Part shown: in pieces, positions 36,326-49,250 of the stretch
Layout of the letters: every line of letters starts with the position of its first letter
Numbering within the stretch: the stretch's first letter is position 1
Assembly: GCF_015832195.1 (NCBI RefSeq)
Contig: NC_052018.1
Span: 36,275,052-36,339,051, forward strand
DNA from: Motacilla alba alba
Taxonomy: Eukaryota > Chordata > Aves > Passeriformes > Motacillidae
DNA length: 64,000 bases
Direction of reading: 5' to 3'
Program-made: the position numbers and the translations under genes
Notes under the pieces: model-generated
Databases searched by the model: none
Told to the model about the DNA's origin: nothing
The model's input: only the letters and a program-made list of their open reading frames with translations

Positions 36326-39300
36326 TTTGCCCTGTCCATACTCTTTTGATCCAAGAGACAAAATATCTGTGAGTTTGCCCATTGATCCCATCAGCAGTTA
36401 CATTTTCAGCCTGACTACAAGAGTTTACGAAATGGAAAACTTGAGCAGACATCTGCAGATATTCTAAACATAAATCCAAAATGGATTTCCCCCAGCATAT
36501 TTCCCTTAGTATGAAGTGACGTTCTCTTGTATAGCAGCTCATGTGCTGCTCCACCAAATGGAGAAAGACAAAAGTAGATGTTGTTGTCAGTGGAGACCAT
36601 TTAGATCATTACTAGTTAATCATACATGACACATGTATGTCACCTGCAGAAACAGGACTGGGGTATTAGCAGGCTGGGGATTACCAAACATAAGATTTGG
36701 AGCATTACAGCAGAATTCCAAAGAATCGGACTGTAAAGCATCAGCTCAAAACACCGAATTGTTGGGTGTTGAGATAGGCAGCATCCGCATTGGTGAAGGC
36801 TAAGTCCTCAAGTGTGCCTCTGAACAGGCTGCTTTGCAAGTTATTGAGATGCCCACCAGCAAGATCTTGGCATAGTCTCTGCCCTGTACTGGGTCCCAAA
36901 TGCCAGCTGAGCCTGGTCAATGGATGGCCAAGGAGGCTGACCTGATGCACATTGCCACAGAGCAGCGATAATCCCAGTCTTCAGCTGCAAATGAAAGAGA
37001 AGCAAGTTTACCTATTGTCCAGCACAGAGTTCAGAGCCAGCTGTGTGATGCACATGTCCAGCTCAAGAGATTTTTCCCGTTACCGAGATAGAGAAATGGT
37101 ACATTATCTCAGTAGACTTCTGAAGAGAAGAACCAATAGCATTTTGGGTTAGATCAACTCAAACCATGTTACAGGACTTCTACACAAAACACTCACTGAA
37201 GCATCTAGTGATGATGGTTTGTACACTTGACTTGAAACTTACATTTCTGAACATTCCCTTGCACGGCTTCATTGTAGTTCCATGGAGGTTCAGCACCAGA
37301 AAAATCTCATCCAAATGTGTGGCAAGTTTACAATTCTGTAAGTTCCAGCTGTTGAAGAGGTCAGAGAACTTCTAAATGCAAGTGCATATCCAGTTCAGCT
37401 GGCAACTGCCAGCAAGCTAAATGAAAAAATCCTAACCCCACCCCCCAAACGCATTCTTTGCTAGGCACTGTAATACACTGTAATATATCCCCTTCTTCTA
37501 TAAGCTTCTGGCATCTCCAAGTCTCATCCATAGGAAAAGAATAGTTGGAAAAGTACCATAGCTTCTTTTAATAAGATACTATTGCGTTTTTTAGTGAACT
37601 CCAATATCAGGAAGCATTTTTCAAGTGTGTCACAGAAAAGGAATTTCTTGCAATATTCCTTAATTGAATTGCATTTTAATCTATCGTTTCACCAATAATG
37701 CAAGACAATTATATTTCAGAATTTTCTGTCTCAAAACCAACTCTTTCTCACAGATCCCACTTCTTCATACCTGTGACATCACATGAATCATGACATCACA
37801 GTCATTACAATGGAAAGACACCTCACAGTATTTATTGTGTTATCAAACAGAAGCAGCTGGGTAATGTGGGTGAATAATCCTGTTCTGTATATTCAGCAAT
37901 AGCAAAATGAATACTGAAAATTACTAACAAACTAAATAGCTACTTCTATAAATACTCCCCTTGCAAAAGTTCACCCTATTTTAAAAGCCACTTGTTAAAT
38001 GCTATTTAGTATATATTTAAAGACTGGTGGAGGAAGACCAAAGTCCTTGAAACAGACGGAAAACTACCTCATTGCTAAGTGTAAAGTAAAATTATCTCTT
38101 TGCCTTATCTGTATGACTTTTCTGTCCTCATCAGCCAGAAAGAGGCATTTTGCTTGCTATCACTACCAGCTGCTTGGGCATTTTTGGTTTAAAAAAAAAA
38201 TAAACAAGTGTCCTGTACATCAGTTACCATAGCACTTTCCACCACTGCATTTCATTCCTCTCAATGCTGAGAGGCAAGATTAAATCCCTGCTTGGATTTA
38301 GAACCACCAACTTTCTCCACAACAAATGGAGACAAGTGACAAGTAGTGAGGGATGAGCACCAGAAGTCTGTTCAGGAGAGTCAAAGAATTCTGCTTAATC
38401 AGTACCAGTGGAAAAGGAAGTGCGATAGAGTTGGAAAATACCACAGCAGTTTCAAACCAACCTAATTTGGGCCAAATTTAAAGCCAATACCAGTGAGCAA
38501 AGCACCTTGAAAGGAAGCAAATTTCAGCACTCCATAATCTGAGTTGCCTGGGTATTCAGAAAGATGACCCACCATGCTGTTATGACTGATGAGACCACTG
38601 TTGACAAAAGAAAAGAGCTCAACAGCATCTGTGCATCATGATGGGGCTCATTCTTAGAAAAGGTATCCTACCCTACAAGTGGATAAACTCTGTGCTGCAG
38701 AGACAAGTCCTGTCCTTGTGCTTAGATGATAAAGCAATACCCTCCATACTGCAGACAAAGTCCAAGCCACAGCCCAATGAGCCGTCACTGAGGGCAGATC
38801 TGTCTACACGTGGAGAGCAAATGTGCACCAAATAGCACTGAAAGCTCCAGAGGAGGTTTTGGATAATAGAGCTGTTCCCTTTCCTTCACACCAAAACAAA
38901 TAAATGAGATCTCTTTCCCCTCTTCTCTCTTTAAGATATTAGAAATCATTACCAAAGCTTGGCTATTATATTCCCTGCGCTTGAAAGCTCCTGTTTTCTT
39001 CTTCATGTGAAAAGAACGTTGAATGGATCACATTTGCTGCTGAACAAATGCATTTGCCAGTTTTCTTAAATGCCAGCACAATTGCTTTAACAGAGTTAAT
39101 AAGGGGGGGTGGTGATGTGAACAGCCTTATTTTTGTCCTTAGCGCCCCAAAAGGAAATGTGTTTCTTACTAATAATAGTGTATGTGACAGAAAATACCAA
39201 GTACATGCAACTGTTCTCTTTCACTTGCCAAAACGGATAATTCACATCAGCGCTTAAAAAAGTAAAACAAAATAAACAGAAAACTACCCCAAGTAAACAA

Positions 39301-39739
39301 ATTAACCCTTCCCCTTCTGCCGGTAATTCTCCTAAACCCAAAGCTTGAATCTGAATTATTTTGCCGGTGACCAGAGGGTGAATTAAGGGGAAGAAGAACG
39401 GAGCTTGTGTTTAAATTCCCTGAGGAGCTTGTAAGAAACCATCCTGTCTGTCACATTTTTTTTTCTCCAGTCAACCGTTAAGCACACGCTGCCAGTGTAA
39501 ACCAGACCTGTGGAGGAAACAGCTTATTCACACCCAAATTTATTTCTAGCCATCCATTTTTTTGTAGTACTCAATACAATTCTGACAGGCTCGAACATTC
39601 AACAGTCATAAATTCACTTTCCTCCTGCCTCCCCTAGAGAAATCGTGCAACTGGGCTTGAAACCAGGGAGACTTAACTGAAATTTATTAATAAATGTTGC
39701 ACGGTTTTGTTTGTTTCGGTTCCTGATTTTCAAAGCTAC
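36326..39739. other. Non-coding stretch, nothing gene-like
   Basis: AT-leaning unique DNA without a convincing frame; all open frames are below about 100 codons. A pair of TGACATCACA sites at 37774-37800 is noted separately. Nothing else was identified. Confidence 0.6.
37774..37800. promoter_or_regulatory. Paired CRE/AP-1-like half-sites
   Basis: TGACATCACA occurs twice, 17 bp start to start, in the same orientation, with an ATGAATCATGA sequence between. TGACATCA is one base from the cyclic-AMP response element TGACGTCA. This is a motif observation only, with a substantial chance of coincidence. Confidence 0.2.
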
Positions 39740-39829
39740 CTGTACTCTCAGTCACTTTTCCAGGATTTTCTGTAACCACAATGACAATGGATGATGTTCT
39801 TTGCACCCCTTTATTTCCAGTGGCTGAAA
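39740..39829 (-). CDS. Candidate internal exon, 90 bp (weak)
   Basis: On the minus strand, a pyrimidine-rich run ending CCCCCAACAG (a good splice acceptor) precedes 90 bp with one open frame, followed by ACAG and GTAGCT as a possible donor. The frame enters and leaves in phase 1, so the exon would be symmetrical. The peptide reads VSATGNKGVQRTSSIVIVV, then TENPGKVTEST. The first part loosely resembles the last strands of an immunoglobulin-like fold, whose exons are often phase 1-1. I cannot name a gene. The donor is mediocre, no partner exon was found, and the similarity is only an impression. Confidence 0.18.
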
Positions 39830-42800
39830 CTGTTGGGGGAAAATAAAAATGAATCAGTATCCTACAGCTCCAGATGGAACAGATGTAGCAATGCTGCTGC
39901 CTTGTTAGTTCAAGCCCAGCATGCTTAAACCCGAAACCCCTGCACACTGCCTTCAGGGGTGCTGGAAGTGAATGCCACACTTAATTCCAGGGAGCAAAAT
40001 GGTACAAGATAGTTGGCTGAGGGTGTCTGCACCTCATTAACAACTTGTCTCAAATTAGCAACCAGCTTTCAGAGAAAAGTCTTTTGCTCAAAATGTAATG
40101 GATGATGGCATTCCCAACCTAGCCCGGTATTTCTTCTCTGCCTTGGGAGATTTCAGCACAGCAGGAGAACTGTGATGGCAGAAAGTAGCCAGGGGACCCT
40201 GTACTTGGGATATCACCTGCAGTGTGTTCACTGGTTACCAGGAGCCAGTTCTCAGGCTGGGATGGGCCCCTGGGGGTGGGCTTGGCTCAGAGGGCCCATG
40301 GCCAGCAGGGCAGGGCGGTGGGGAGCTGGAGACTGGCCCCGCTGCAGTGCTGATGGCACAGGGGCTGGTGGCCAAGGGGTGACATGGGGTCCAGGGCCTG
40401 GAGAGGTGGGGGAAGCCCCACGGGGTGGGCAGGGACAGGCAGGGCTGTCGGTGCCAGGATGTGCCATGGCAGGGCTGTGGCATTGTCTGGGGCAGTCTGG
40501 AGTGGATCTTCTCTCAAACATGGGCTCTTTTCCCTTCAGGAGGAAGGGGACATTTTGGTGTTTTACCACGGGCACAGAGATATCTGCAGATCCATAAAGC
40601 CTTCCCTAAAGCCACTATAGATACCCCTGTGCAAAAGATTAATTCCTTCCGAAACTGACCCTGGGTTCATAGGGGGACCAGAGACTTATAACAAGTACAT
40701 CACAAACCTGCTGCCCACTACAGGAAAATCACTCTGTGCCTTTTACTCACTCTCTGGCCACAATGTACAAATGAGTAATTGTAGTGAGCATTTTTCCTCC
40801 ATGGAGCAAGGGCTCTCTAAACCTTCAGGAGCCTCTGGTTTAATCCACTTAAGACCAAGCAATAGCTTAGAAGTCAGGTCCTGAAAATCCATTTTTGACA
40901 GACCAGGACCTGAGGATAGATCCTTCCTTTCCTCCCTGTTGGGGCTCTTTGAGAGCCAGCACTCCCCTGACACCTGGCATCCCCTGCCCATCTGCCCTGA
41001 GAGAATCAGTGGATCCCTTCCTCCCCATCCAGGGTTTTGGCACAGCTGTTTCACAGTCAGACCCAGGCCCACTTCTCAGCTCCCTTCTGTGTGGCAGCTG
41101 GATGCAAAATCCACACTATTCCTCTCAAAGATTTGTTTTATTTGTGCAGCAGGACTTCAAAGGTTGACCAGGTATCTGGTTCCTATGATGTATCTATTCA
41201 CTGTAGGAACACTGCTTTCTAGTTTAATCTTCCAGGAAAAAAACACACTAAAATAAAGTAAGGAGTAAAGACTTACCAAATAAAATTCTTAACCCTGTCT
41301 CAATAATCTCCAATAGTAGAAAGCATTATCAACCAGTTGATAATGATAACCAGTTGTGGAAAGAGCTGACCAAAACCTTCCTCCTCTCCTTGCTTGGACA
41401 GAGTCAGGCCAAGCAGTACTCAGGCCTTCTCTTCTTTCCAAGACTCTTCAGGGCTGTGATTTAATAAAGACAGTTTTAAAGGAAACTTTTTCTACATTTT
41501 ATTTTGCATCTGTCTTAAAAAGAACGGATCTTAAGACTCTCTCAGCTTGGCACACTTGGATCTACTCTGCTACAAGGTCAAAATAGCCACTAGTGAACAT
41601 TTTAAGGCATGGCCTGTGAAGGTACAATCCCTCTGAGATCTCTTTGGGGCATCCCACACATCATTTTTAGTGTACAATTGATAGAATAAACTGATACTGT
41701 GTAGACTGGCTTAGCATCTAGACAGAGGCAGCCTTGCAAACCCAGGGCTGCTCTCAAAAATAGCAGTCATAGTCCAGCAGAGAAGCGTCTCCCATCTCTC
41801 ACAAATGGATTCAGTTTGTATTCACTCTTTGATGAGCTCCAAGAATTAACAAAAACCAGCTGATCTCCACAGCTGCCTGTATTTTGGGGGAGATGGTGAG
41901 GATCCACAGGGCTAGAGATATGCCTATGGGCTTCTACAGGGTGTTAACAACCCTTCTACCAAAAAGTGTGGGGCACCAAAATTCTGCAGTGGATAAGAAG
42001 CCCATTTTTCTTATGCATTTGGAATGACAATCCAGCACAACTGACAGCCTTCTGGGCACCCATTTTACACCAGCCCTAGTGCATGGATTATTTTCCATGT
42101 TTTGGTAGCAATGTCACAAGCTTATGGCCTACGTGGTAGGAGAAGTAATTCCATTTAAAATCATTCCTAAAAAGCAGACACAGGTAAAACCCTAAATATT
42201 AGGAATGTTCCTTGCCTTATTAGGCTTACAGTTATTCCCAGTACATGTCTAATGCTAACTAGTCTAATAATTTTTTATTGTCATGTGTGAAAATGCAGTA
42301 TTAAAGGCCACCTCCTTATTTAAGACTGAGAGTGTGAAATGGGGAAAGTGTTAAGAAAAACAAAACAAAACAAAACCAAAACAGAAAGGAAATTAAATCT
42401 CTGTATGGTTTTTTTTGTTATTATTTATTTTCAGTTGCTGAGAATTTTATAGACTCTCTTTCATCTTTGTTCCCTTCAAAGACAAGTCTATTTTTTCTCC
42501 ATTCTGAAGGCATTCGTTCAGTGTGAAGCAGTGGCACGGCTCCCTGGGCAGAGAGCTGTCAGCAAGCCCAAAGTGCTGCCATGCAAACCAGGCCCACATC
42601 AAAACTTGCCACATGTCTCATGAAGCTGTCTCACGGACAGCCATTTTCTGAGAAAAATGTTTCCTCCTTTCTCCATTACTTTCACCATCCATATTTTTAT
42701 GGAGGAGCCCTTTTAGCACAGTATTTATTTCTGAGTCATACAAATCAGCTCCAAAGCTTGGGTAGTGCCAAAAATGGGCTATTCATATTCATTCCTGCTC

Positions 42801-45242
42801 TTGTGCGCATCTCTGCTCTCATAAAATGGAACATGTGCCTGATGAGCTTATTTATTTCTAAATGTGTGGCAGGAAAGGATAGAGAATGTGCAGGAGATAA
42901 TGGTAGAAGCACTGGAATAACATCAATAAGGCATTTGCAAATAGAAACTTCACAGTTTGCCTGTTCTCTGCCAAACTCTGTGAAGTTTGGTTATAATGGT
43001 GTAGATTTTATTGTTAGGCCCTTAAAATACACGGGCAAACGCTTCCGTCAGTTAATTCCCAAAATAATGATGCTGCTCAGTACAGCGATGACTCATTCCA
43101 AGATGCCACTTGACTGGTTGCTGTTCACTTTCTCAGGGAAGAAAACTGCTTAGGTTGTCACCTGTGCTGTCACTTGGAGCCTCTTGGGGGCCAGGGCTTT
43201 TTGAGTACCCCCATCTGCAGCAGGTTGAATCTGCTGTGACTCATCCTGCACACAAGACTCACGGTCAGCTCCCCTACCACAGCCCTGATGGATAATGCAA
43301 TACACAAAATGCTCAGTGAGAAAATTTCTCCACTCCCTGGTTCACCCGTGACATAACAGCACCTTGCAGAACAGGTAGACTACCCCAGGGACCATGGGGA
43401 GTGCTCATGATGCTGGCTTGCAGCATCTCTTTCCACATAAGAGAAAAAGGCATTATTTTCACTGTAGGATTTTGGTGCCCCCTAATAGGACCCCATACTG
43501 AAAAGGAAGATGCTCCCCACCCAGCTGTCTTGTGTACATAAGGCAGTGGTTAACCAATCAGTCCTCTCTTTGACAATAAGCAAGTAACCTAGATAAACCT
43601 ATGTCTACCAAGTTACCACAACAGAAAATGAGATTCCTGTCCTTTCTCCAAAAATACTGAACATAAGTTCAGGTTTTGCAAGTGTGTTTCTTATCCGCAT
43701 TGCTGACACTGTATCCCCTGTGTCACAAACATTCCTATATCTATGCTAAAAGTATGATGGAATTAAAGAGCACAATTCTGAAATATCCTTAGGGAATAAT
43801 TTTGTAAATATATATTCAGTGCTATGAGTCCACTTCAACAGTAAAAAGAAAAAAAAAGAAAGAAAGAAAGGAAAAGAGAAAAAAAAAAACCTCAGCTCTT
43901 CAGAAGTATTTTTATGAACCTCAGGGATGAGTCATCTCTGGCAGAGGAGATTTAACAGGATGCAAAGAAGGGCTGATTCCACACCGGAGCAGGGAAATCA
44001 CCATTCCTTCAGTTTGATGGCTAATTTTTTTTAACTAGCACTTCCCTTACCACCACAAAAAGCCCCCAGCTCCTCATACATGCCTGGCAGATAGTCCTCT
44101 CTGTCTCCACATTGTGCATGGACAACCTGGCCCATAACCTGGGCTGGGGGATGTGTAATAGCAGGGACAAGAATCCTCTGCTACCATGAGAAAGATCCAG
44201 AAGGGCTGCTCCCTTTTTGCTTTTTTGCTCCCCAGAAAAATATATCTCCTTCAATAACCACCCTCTCCTTTCCTCACCAGGCATGGCAATTCAGTATCAG
44301 ACAGAGCCATCTCTAATCTCCCACATACCTTTCAATTTTACTTGCTACCAGGGCACTAAGATTCCCCTCTCTCTGTGTGGCAGATAAAATGAGCTCAAAG
44401 TTACACTTTCGGGGATGGAGGTCAGTTCCCTGATATATCTAGACTGAAGCCTCTACTCACTTGAGATTTGTCCAAGTGAGAGCTGTGAATATGTTGCATT
44501 TCTAAAATCTACTTATTAACATGATAACTAATCTAATGGATGCCTTCAGATGCTTGAAAGCTGAAGGCAGAAGCAAGCGTGCATACACATAAGGACAGCT
44601 TCTACATTTTTAAGCCAATTTGGTACTTGCCTAGAATTACAAAGAGGATGACAAGTTCAGATCTGCAAAGAGTTTAATGGGAGCTAACAAAGTCTAACCA
44701 TGGCTGACAGGGCAGAGATGGATGATGCCTTCTGCACTGCAGATAGGATTTTATTTTGTGTTCTTAAATATTTTGAGTCTAAATTTTAAATTCTTTATTA
44801 TTCTCTACCATTTGGACGTTTGCGTACAGGTTTCTGTAAGAGACTCGCAAAAGTCCATTTGGGATCATTTTTCAATCAACAGGTTAAAAGAAAGACAAAG
44901 TGCTCCCAGCTATTCTTCCAATGTATCCAGCATTTCTTACAGCAGAAAGAACATTCTAGAAAGAGCCCTGGTCTTGGTGTGGGCTCAACAAGGTTTTCCA
45001 ATATCTCACTCGAAACAAATTGGTAAGAGGATTTTGCTGAATGAAGATTAGAACAGTCTCACCTATTTTGGTGGAAGGATCCTTTCCAAATGCAAGTCAG
45101 GACCAGCTTTTCCATTGTTCTCAGCACTGAATGGCAGTCATGCACTTGGCTTCCCAAAAGTCCTGGCCCAGATTCGACACTGAACTGTCACCTGCGTGCC
45201 ACACTCAATTCAGCTGGAAGAGCAAAGATGCTTCCTAACATC
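39830..45242. other. Non-coding stretch, no gene recognised
   Basis: A G-rich patch at about 40.25-40.50 kb carries overlapping frames on both strands without recognisable domains. A 190-codon plus-strand open frame at 42581-43153 has no signal peptide, domain or familiar motif and normal intergenic composition, so it is probably fortuitous or lies over a non-coding element. Purine-rich low complexity occurs at about 43.84-43.89 kb and A-rich at 42.35-42.39 kb. Confidence 0.55.
41324..41345. other. 22-bp near-palindrome with AACCAGTT core
   Basis: Ten-base arms CATTATCAAC and GTTGATAATG flank a two-base centre, CA. The AACCAGTTG core recurs a few bases downstream. AACCAGTT resembles Grainyhead-like binding sites, so a regulatory site is possible but unproven. 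Confidence 0.3.
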
Positions 45243-45276
45243 AGTAACACACACTTTGAAACAAGTGTGTGTTACT
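45243..45276. other. Perfect hairpin, 14-bp arms, 6-nt loop
   Basis: AGTAACACACACTT and its exact reverse complement AAGTGTGTGTTACT flank TGAAAC. Fourteen perfect paired bases with a short loop are unlikely by chance in 64 kb. The arms include short CA/GT runs, so an inverted microsatellite origin is possible. It is too short for a microRNA precursor. Confidence 0.85.
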
Positions 45277-46547
45277 AACTCCACACCTGGAGTGGGAAGG
45301 AGGGTCCTCAGATCCTAAGCTTTCCCAGTTTTAGATCAAATTGCTGCTTCTGGGGAGGAAGTAGTGTCTTTGCTGCCCCAAGCACAGCTATACAGTGCCA
45401 CATGAATAAACAATAGAGCGAGGCGAGAGATCAGGGAAATATAACAGTGCTCCGACACCTCGCGTTTGGATTACTTACAAACTGCATCAATTCCTGGCAA
45501 GGCTGACCTAACTTGTGATCCTGAGAGCTCAATAAATTGAATTCCACAGAGTTCACCATGTAGTGTTTTTTTGATTAAAACTTTAAAAAACAGTGTTGTT
45601 TGGTTCTTTTCCTCTCCGCAGCAGTATAGTTCGAAGAGTGTTGCATAAGCGTCGTGACTTCTCTTTCTGCTTTGAGACAAGTTTCTTTCCGTGCTATGCA
45701 CTCAGTTCTCCTTGGGTTTTTCTGTCCACCCCAGAGGATGCTGTGTTTCCATGATGTATTATTAAAGTGTGTATGTTGTTTATGAGCTACCCTGATATCC
45801 TTCAGTAGGGAGACACAATCTAAATGTAAAATAGCAATACTGTGATAAATAAGGAGAATTCAAAGCTCTGGCATCTTTACTGCATGTATGAGATGTGCTT
45901 GGATGCTAAAGCTATCCTCTTTTGCATGTAAAACACTAATACTTTGTAGTTTCTTCACTGAGATCTGTAAGTACAGAAACAAAGTCTGACTTCTAAATGA
46001 CTAATGTTTGCAACTGCACTGCAGACCTGAGACGTTGCCTCCGCAGCCACCTGAAAATGACTGACTGGATCACGGCAAGCAGGATGGAATGGCAAGAGGA
46101 AAGGCCTGAAGTGGAAAACTACCCTGCCCCATCAGTTGATAGGAAGCTTATGAGGTGTTTTGTTGATTCATAGCACAAAAAAATGTGAGAACTGGGGGAC
46201 ACAGAGGCCCAAAACTAGAATGCTTCACTGGCATTAGCAAGGCATCTCACGGAGCGATGGGTATAATTCCCTCCCCGAGAGAGCTCTGTGGGGACTGTGT
46301 AGGAGAGCCACCAAAAGTGAGGCAGCAATGACCCCACTCTGCAGCACTTTTTTGACTTAATAGGAACAGCTGGTAAGTGAAGTGTTTGCTAGAAATTTAA
46401 CAAGGCTCAAACAGTGAGAAATGCCTGCCAATAAATCAGAAGAGAGCACTGAGTTAAATGAGTTTTAATTTAAATTCGTACCTAGGGCTGACACAGGAGA
46501 GCTTCGTGGCTCTCCTGCATTGCATTAGCACACACAGGTCTGTGCCA

Positions 46548-46562
46548 CAGCAGCAGCAGCAG
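46548..46562. repeat. (CAG)5 trinucleotide repeat
   Basis: Five perfect CAG units. It is short and without coding context. Confidence 0.9.
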
Positions 46563-48691
46563 CTCGGGGAAGGTGTTTCTGTGGGGCAGCCTGGGGTCTT
46601 GGGTTAGGTGTGTGGCCATTGTGAGAAAGCGTGCATTGCACCCAGGGGGGCTGTGGGGAGAGGCAACGGGGAAGTTTTCCCTAATGGCACAATTTCCAAG
46701 CCATTTGAGCACCGTGAAAGCCACCTTGGCCACAAATGTTTTGGGCTCTGCTGTGCCCCATTGCTGCCACTAGCTTGATTCCTTATCATAGCAAGCTGCC
46801 AAATCAGAAAAGGCTGTGACCATAGGGATAATATTCCCCCAAATGGTAGTTGGGGATAGCAAGGGGAGGGAAGTCAAGTAAAATTTCTGTTTCCTTGCCT
46901 GAAGAAACCCTCACAGCCCTCAGTGAAAGGTCAGCTTTCCCTGAATCAGCAGGATATGGTGGGTGTGGGCGGAAGCCTCCAGACGGTCACCTCACAGTGA
47001 CCAAGGCCATCACAGGCACAGGGGGTTTGTGAATCCCTCCTGCTTCCCTGAGCAGTTTTCAGTCTGGCAGCAAGGGCTGGATTTCAGCTTGAGACACTGA
47101 CAGGCAGACTGGATGCCTTGGATGCCCTGGGGATCAGGAGAGTCGTGCCAAGAGAAACATGGATGTTTGCTGATTGTGCCTGCACCTCACTCTGCTCTAC
47201 CACGAGCAAAGATGACTTATTTTCAGGGAAATGCTCAGTCACACTTACTGCGACTTTGGAGAAAAACTTTGAGGCTGCTCATGGGCAACTTGAGCATTCC
47301 CAAGAGTGGCAATTCCACTGCAGACTTTGTGCCATAGCTGAGCCCACTGGCATCCATGCCTGCTGGCTTGTCTGAAGGAGGCTGGCATCTGATTTCCAGC
47401 TGTGATGCACCATGTCACACGGGTCTCTGTGCCGTGGGGAAAGATGAATCTTCTGCTGAAGCACCAATCACTTTGCCAGGAGGTCTTGTGGTGCCATCAG
47501 TGGAAAGAATCACTTTTCAGGCTGTTGGGGTAAAGCAAGCAGCCAGTCAAAACCGCATGAACATGAACAGCAAGAGGGATGCGGCTGCCTCACAGAAGTG
47601 AGAGTGCAGCCAGCTGCCAAGGTGGCTGCCTGTGTGTCTCCATGATGCAGGGTCGTGGAACACCCCCAGGGGTCCATCCCTACCCTCCCAGGCCTCTGCC
47701 CACGGCTGGAAAGCACTGCAGAGGTACATGGACAGCATGCTGTGCCTCAAAACATCATTTGTGCTGGTGATTTGCTTTGGATGTCACAGGGCTGCTGGAT
47801 TGTTTGCTCACAGCTCGTGATCCAGGATACAGGGCTGGTTGTCCCTTCATCTGGCATGGGACATCACTGGAGAGACAAAGGAGAGAGGGAAGGTGGGAAT
47901 GGCTAAAGGATGAGCTACAAGGTGAATTTCACTGGGCTGGCCTGTCACTGAATTCTGCATGGCTGCTCTTTGCTTGAGTTGGGGATTCAGTTTGGCTGCT
48001 TTTTTGTTTTTCCCCCAAATGGAATTAGAGATATCCAAAGCAAGACATACAACAAAGGGTACCAGGGGGTATTTCTGGTCTATGAACAAATCTAAATAAA
48101 TGCATCAGTATGGAAAGAATTGTGATCACTGCCTCTTATACTCATTGATGGTCTGACTGCAAGAAATTTTAACAGACTTCCTTTTTGTAATGTTTTCCAG
48201 AAGTTTCAAACAAAAGAGACTGAAAATAGTGCACAAAATTTAAAAAGAAGACACAAAAAATACCAAACACAAAACCACAAAAAACCCCACCAAAACAAAA
48301 CAAAAGGCAACAAACCTCCAAACAGATATACTGGTATATGTTAGCTTTTCATACACAAACTTCCATGCATGCACACACACATATGTGCACATAAAATGGA
48401 TTAGATTAATTCTGAAGTTTTCAAAAACAGCAGCTAAACTTTTTAAAAGCCAGAGGCAGCTGTATTCCCTTCAGAAATGATCTGGTAGGAAAATATCAAA
48501 AGCAGAATGTGCAGGCTTTTAAAGAAATGTGTAGGAGCAAAACGAGCTCATTTCTGTTTTAATCCAAATTGAATCATATGTCTTATGTCAAAGCTATAAA
48601 AAACAAGAAAGGTAAAAGAGGTAATTTATGTACTACAAACTTTTAAAAAATTTTGTGTTACATTATTTCCTTCTCTTTACACAAAAGAATC

Positions 48692-48707
48692 AAAAAAAAA
48701 AAAAAAA
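48692..48707 (+). repeat. Poly(A) tract, 16 A
   Basis: An uninterrupted run of 16 A in an AT-rich setting. No associated retrocopy was recognised. Confidence 0.9.
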
Positions 48708-48989
48708 GGTATCAATTCCTAGCAAGAAAATTTCACCTCCTTCCTACCATTAAGAAGAAACTAAGGAAACACATCCTCCACTGGTATAGTCTGTTACAGC
48801 TCCTCAGGAATGAAAGGAAGTAGGACAGTTTCCAACAATGGAGGACACGATCCTCAGATCTTTAGTAAGTGAAAAAGCATCCTGTCTGGAACTATTTGGG
48901 AGAGAAAGCTTATCCAGAGCTAGCTAATAAAATACTTTCTGGGCTCTGTAAAGGAGCTCAGTTGATCCCGAGCAAATGCCATTGCCATT

Positions 48990-49250
48990 GACAGCCTGCG
49001 GGGGGAAGCGCCGCGTCCCCTGGCCCTTTTCCCCAGCCCTGGCGGAGCAGCGTGCGGGTCAGAGGAGCTGCCCGGCTGGCAGAGCTGCCATCTGTCCCCT
49101 TGGACACGACTGCCATTACGTAATGGCCCAGACTCGGCCAACTGACCAGGAGGCCCTGCAGAAGGAGGGCTCCCAGATGGCAGCCTGCTGCCGCCGTGGA
49201 TGCTGAGCGCCCTGCTCCCTCCTCAGTCTGGGCAGCCCGGGGCAGGGACA
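48990..49250. other. GC-rich patch, moderate CpG
   Basis: A local rise in GC with some CpG, weaker than the 27.8-kb island. It contains the palindromic PAR-bZIP-like site. It may be a regulatory element; no exon is evident. Confidence 0.4.
49112..49127. promoter_or_regulatory. 16-bp palindrome, PAR-bZIP/NFIL3-type site
   Basis: GCCATTACGTAATGGC is a perfect palindrome. Its centre, ATTACGTAAT, matches the consensus RTTAYGTAAY bound by PAR-bZIP factors (DBP, HLF, TEF) and their repressor NFIL3, the D-box of circadian regulation. It lies in a locally GC-rich patch, which is compatible with a regulatory element. This is inferred from the motif alone. Confidence 0.45.

Larger units (their letters stand above)
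45277..48899. other. Non-coding stretch with GC-richer segment
   Basis: From about 46.5 to 47.9 kb the sequence is somewhat GC-richer and densely covered by short overlapping frames on both strands (60-85 codons), which is what composition alone predicts. No domain or splice structure convinced me. A (CAG)5 run lies at 46548-46562, and A-rich low complexity spans about 48.23-48.31 kb. Confidence 0.55.

Noticed and set aside
42581..43153. 190-codon open frame in AT-leaning sequence
   Set aside because: It stands out for length given the composition, but the peptide has no motif or plausible fold features. It may overlie a conserved non-coding element; codon-substitution analysis would be needed to revive it.
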